From Rugalucina vietnamica (Eukaryota; Mollusca; Bivalvia; Lucinida; Lucinidae): a stretch of 64,000 bases of DNA. Below the pieces are notes generated by a model. It was not told where the DNA came from. It saw only the letters and a list, made by a program, of their open reading frames with translations, and did not search any database. How positions within the stretch are numbered: the stretch's first letter is position 1; the number at the start of each line of letters is the position of its first letter. Positions 61,476-64,000 of the stretch are shown here, in pieces. The stretch covers positions 32,960,721-33,024,720 of the forward strand of contig OZ024874.1 of the NCBI GenBank assembly GCA_964017185.1, given 5' to 3'. Made by a program: the position numbers and the translations under genes.

Positions 61476-61619
61476 GTTCTTGGTCGTGAGGTGTACACCA
61501 GTAACAACCAGCTGGGGGGTATACAGATCATGTTTAACAATGGTGTATCACATGAAACATCACCTGATGACTTTGGTGGAGTCTACAAGATACTACGCAT
61601 GCTCTCATATGTACCAAAG
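61476..61619 (+). CDS. ACACA: ACC exon 9 of window; its 5' end seeds the 83/79-bp array
   Basis: This 144-nt exon of 48 codons reads [20 protein letters not shown] then [28 protein letters not shown], matching [32 protein letters not shown] and LSYMPK. The start at 61476 uses the last of about ten tandem acceptors (CTGTCAG|GTTCTT). Only this copy is joined to the rest of the exon. Starting at 61314 would run in frame to a stop, and starting at 61393 would enter the exon in the wrong frame. The donor is AAG|GTAGGT, phase 0. The next ACC exon is beyond 64000. Confidence 0.95.
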
Positions 61620-62004
61620 GTAGGTTAGCTGTCTGTATTACAAAAACATGCCATGCAATATACACATTTTTCTTACGATGAGTTGTAAAAATTGAAAATT
61701 TTCAGTTGGATGTTTTGTTTTTTTGTTTTTGTTAAAAAGGGGATGAAAATAGTAAGCTTTGCACTCATGTTCCTCATCCCTGAATTCAAATAGACTGATA
61801 TCTCGACAAAGATTTGGATTTTGCACTATAATGCAGTTGCTCTGCAGAGGAACGTGATCTTTGACTATCAGGCTTGGTTCATTTTAGTGGTAGATTATTA
61901 GTGTCACAAGTATACAAGTGTACAAGGACAACTTCTGCAGTTGTGTTTCTTTTATCTACCGGGCAAGCATGTAATGCAGAACATTAACTATGCAACTTAG
62001 TTTT

Positions 62005-64000
62005 TATGCCCCCAACTTCGAAGAAGATGAGGGGGCATATTGGTTTGGGTCTGTCCGTGCAGTGAGTGAGTGAGTGAGTGCGTGCGTGCGTGCAGTCAGT
62101 CAGTCTGTGATGCGTGAGCACTCGGTCAGGAATCGTTAGAGCTAGGATCTTGAAATTTGGTATGTAAAAATAATTGTTAGATCCTTTGGAAGCAGTAAAA
62201 CATTCAAAGCGAGAAGATGAGCCATATTGTACAATTTCGGGTAATGAACCTTCATCAGTAGTTTGTATATGAAAATTAAGAGGACCCATATTTTTTCTTT
62301 CAGGTAAATTCAAGGGGCTAGGGGCCAATTCTGTGAGAGTTATTTCCCTTTTTATGCCCCCAACTTCGAAGAAGTTGAGGGGGCATATTGGTTTGGGTCT
62401 GTCCGTCCAGTCCAGTCCAGTCCAGTCCAGTGCAGTGAGTCTGTGATGCCTGAGTAACACTTAGCACTCGGTCAGGAACCGTTAGAGCTAGGATCTTGAA
62501 ATTTGGTATGTAGTTTGTATATGAAAATTAAGAGGACCCATATTTTTTCTTTTAGGTAAATTCAAGGGGCTAGGGGCTCATTCTGTGAGAGTTATTTCCC
62601 TTTTTAATTCTTGATAAAGTGAATAGATAGTAGGTACCTTGTGTGCGCAACTCCTCCTACAGTTTTATTCCGATTCTCTTGAAACTCTACAGATGTTGTG
62701 ACCATGCTTTGAAGATATGCATGTGGTTTGGATATAATCCTCAGATTAATTTTTGTCACATTTTTATGCCCCCTAACTTCGAAGAAGTTGAGGGGGCATA
62801 TTGGTTTGGGTCTGTCCGTCCAGTCCAGTCCAGTGCAGTGCAGTGGTGTGCAGTCTGTTATGCGTAACACTTAGCGATCGGTCAGGAACCGTTAGAGCTA
62901 GGATCTTGAAATTTGGTATGTAGTTTGTATATGAAAATTAAGAGGACCCATATTTTTTCTTTCAGGTAAATTCAAGGGACTAGGGGCCCATTCTGTGAGA
63001 GTTATTTCCCTTTTTAATTCTTGATAAAGTGAATAGATAGTGGGTACATTGTGTGCGCAACTCCTCCTACAGTTTTATTCCGATTCTCTTGAAACTTTAT
63101 AGATGTTGTGACCATGCTTTGAAGATATGCATGTGGTTTGGATATAATCCTCAGATTAATTTTTGTCACTTTTTTTCACAATTTGAACTTAGCCATTTTT
63201 CGGGCATTGTCACAATGAAAATGAATGGGCAGTGGTTACCTTGTGTGCGCAACTCCTCCTACAGTTTCATGCCAATTCATTTAAAACTTTACATGTGTTT
63301 GTGCATGGTCTGAAGATATGCATGTGGTTTGGATGTAATCCTTGGATTATTTTTTGTCTTTTTTTTCTAAATTTGAACTTGGTCATTTTTTCGGACATTT
63401 TAGTGAATGGATAGAGGGTACCTTGTGTGCGCAACTGCTCCTACAATTTAATACCGATACTTTTGAAACTTTGCAGATATTGTGACCATGCTTTGAAGAT
63501 ATGCATGTGGTTGGGATATACTCCTCAGATTAATTTTTGTCACTTATTTTACAATTTGAACTTAGTCTTTTTTCGGACATTTTTACATCTTGAAAGTGAC
63601 TTACCAGTTGGGGGCATAGTGTTTCATAAACACATTTTCTAGTTTGCAATTTGAACTTAGCCATTTTTCGGGCATTGTCACAATGAAAATGAATGGGCAG
63701 TGGTTACCTTGTGTGCGCAACTCCTCCTACAGTTTCATGCCAATTCATTTAAAACTTTACATGTGTTATGGGCATGGTCTGAAGATTTGCATGTGGTTTG
63801 GATGTAATCCTTGGATTATTTTTTGTCATTTTTTTCACAATTTGAACTTAGTCATTTTTTCGGGCATTTTAGTGAATGGATAGAGGGTACCTTGTGTGCG
63901 CAACTGCTCCTACAATTTAATACCGATACTTTTGAAACTTTGCAGACATTGTGACCATGCTTTGAAGATATGCATGTGGCTGGGATATACTCCTCAGATT
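62005..64000 (+). mobile_element. HINE-like elements, family D, running off the window end
   Basis: Three similar 5' heads (TATGCCCCCAACTTCGAAG and variants) start at about 62005, 62352 and 62764. Each is followed by a GTCTGTCCGTCCAGTCCAG-type stretch. Units of roughly 180-190 bp follow, with GTGTGCGCAACTCCTCCTAC. One 3' end is complete: GTTGGGGGCATA, the hairpin GTGTTT-CAT-AAACAC and CTAG at 63639-63642. The same unit type continues after it, so copies are nested or tandem. This is intron DNA downstream of ACC exon 9. Confidence 0.7.

Noticed and set aside
60922..61623. 233-codon + strand open frame over the acceptor array
   Set aside because: It alternates between frames of exon 9 and intron and reads the real exon 9 in the wrong frame.

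Overview
The window looks like nuclear DNA of a bivalve mollusc: AT-rich, intron-rich and packed with repeats. The clue to bivalves is the repeat set: a short-TIR MITE starting ATGAGCCGC, tRNA-derived SINEs, and several 'subterminal inverted repeat + minisatellite + 3' hairpin' elements like the bivalve pearl/HINE type. I cannot name a species. No bacterial gene, rRNA, CRISPR array or intact transposase was seen.

Only one host gene is supported. It lies on the + strand from 33482 to 61619: nine consecutive coding exons of acetyl-CoA carboxylase (ACC). They cover the end of the central region and the first half of the carboxyltransferase (CT) domain. All nine have canonical AG/GT borders and join in frame (372 codons). 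Upstream exons must lie left of the window or have been missed; I found none in 1-33481. The gene continues past 64000.

The striking part is two minisatellites, each built from an exon-intron boundary of this gene. From 43052 to 50220 the last 78 nt of exon 6 plus the first 15 nt of its intron (93 bp, 31 codons) are repeated about 78 times, so nearly every unit carries a 5' splice site. From about 60720 to 61475 the last ~21 nt of the next-but-one intron plus the first 62 nt of exon 9 are repeated about ten times (83/79 bp), so every unit carries a 3' splice site. In the first array only the first unit, and in the second only the last, is joined to the rest of its exon.

Layout: 1-9750 holds dispersed repeats, a 185-bp array, a tRNA-like head, and a family A HINE-like element. 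9750-21830 holds duplicated segments, a TTAAGCAAGC-ended region and a 129-bp minisatellite. 21857-33250 is a family A element split by a 7.58-kb TIR element, which itself holds a 188-bp array and a 2.46-kb TA-flanked TIR element; a 1.02-kb mariner-like element sits further right. 33482-42400 holds ACC exons 1-5 with introns full of SINEs, foldback DNA and TIR elements. 42992-50220 is exon 6 and the donor array. 50221-61619 holds exons 7-9 with two family B elements. 61620-64000 is intron with family D repeats. Exons are numbered 1-9 within this window only.
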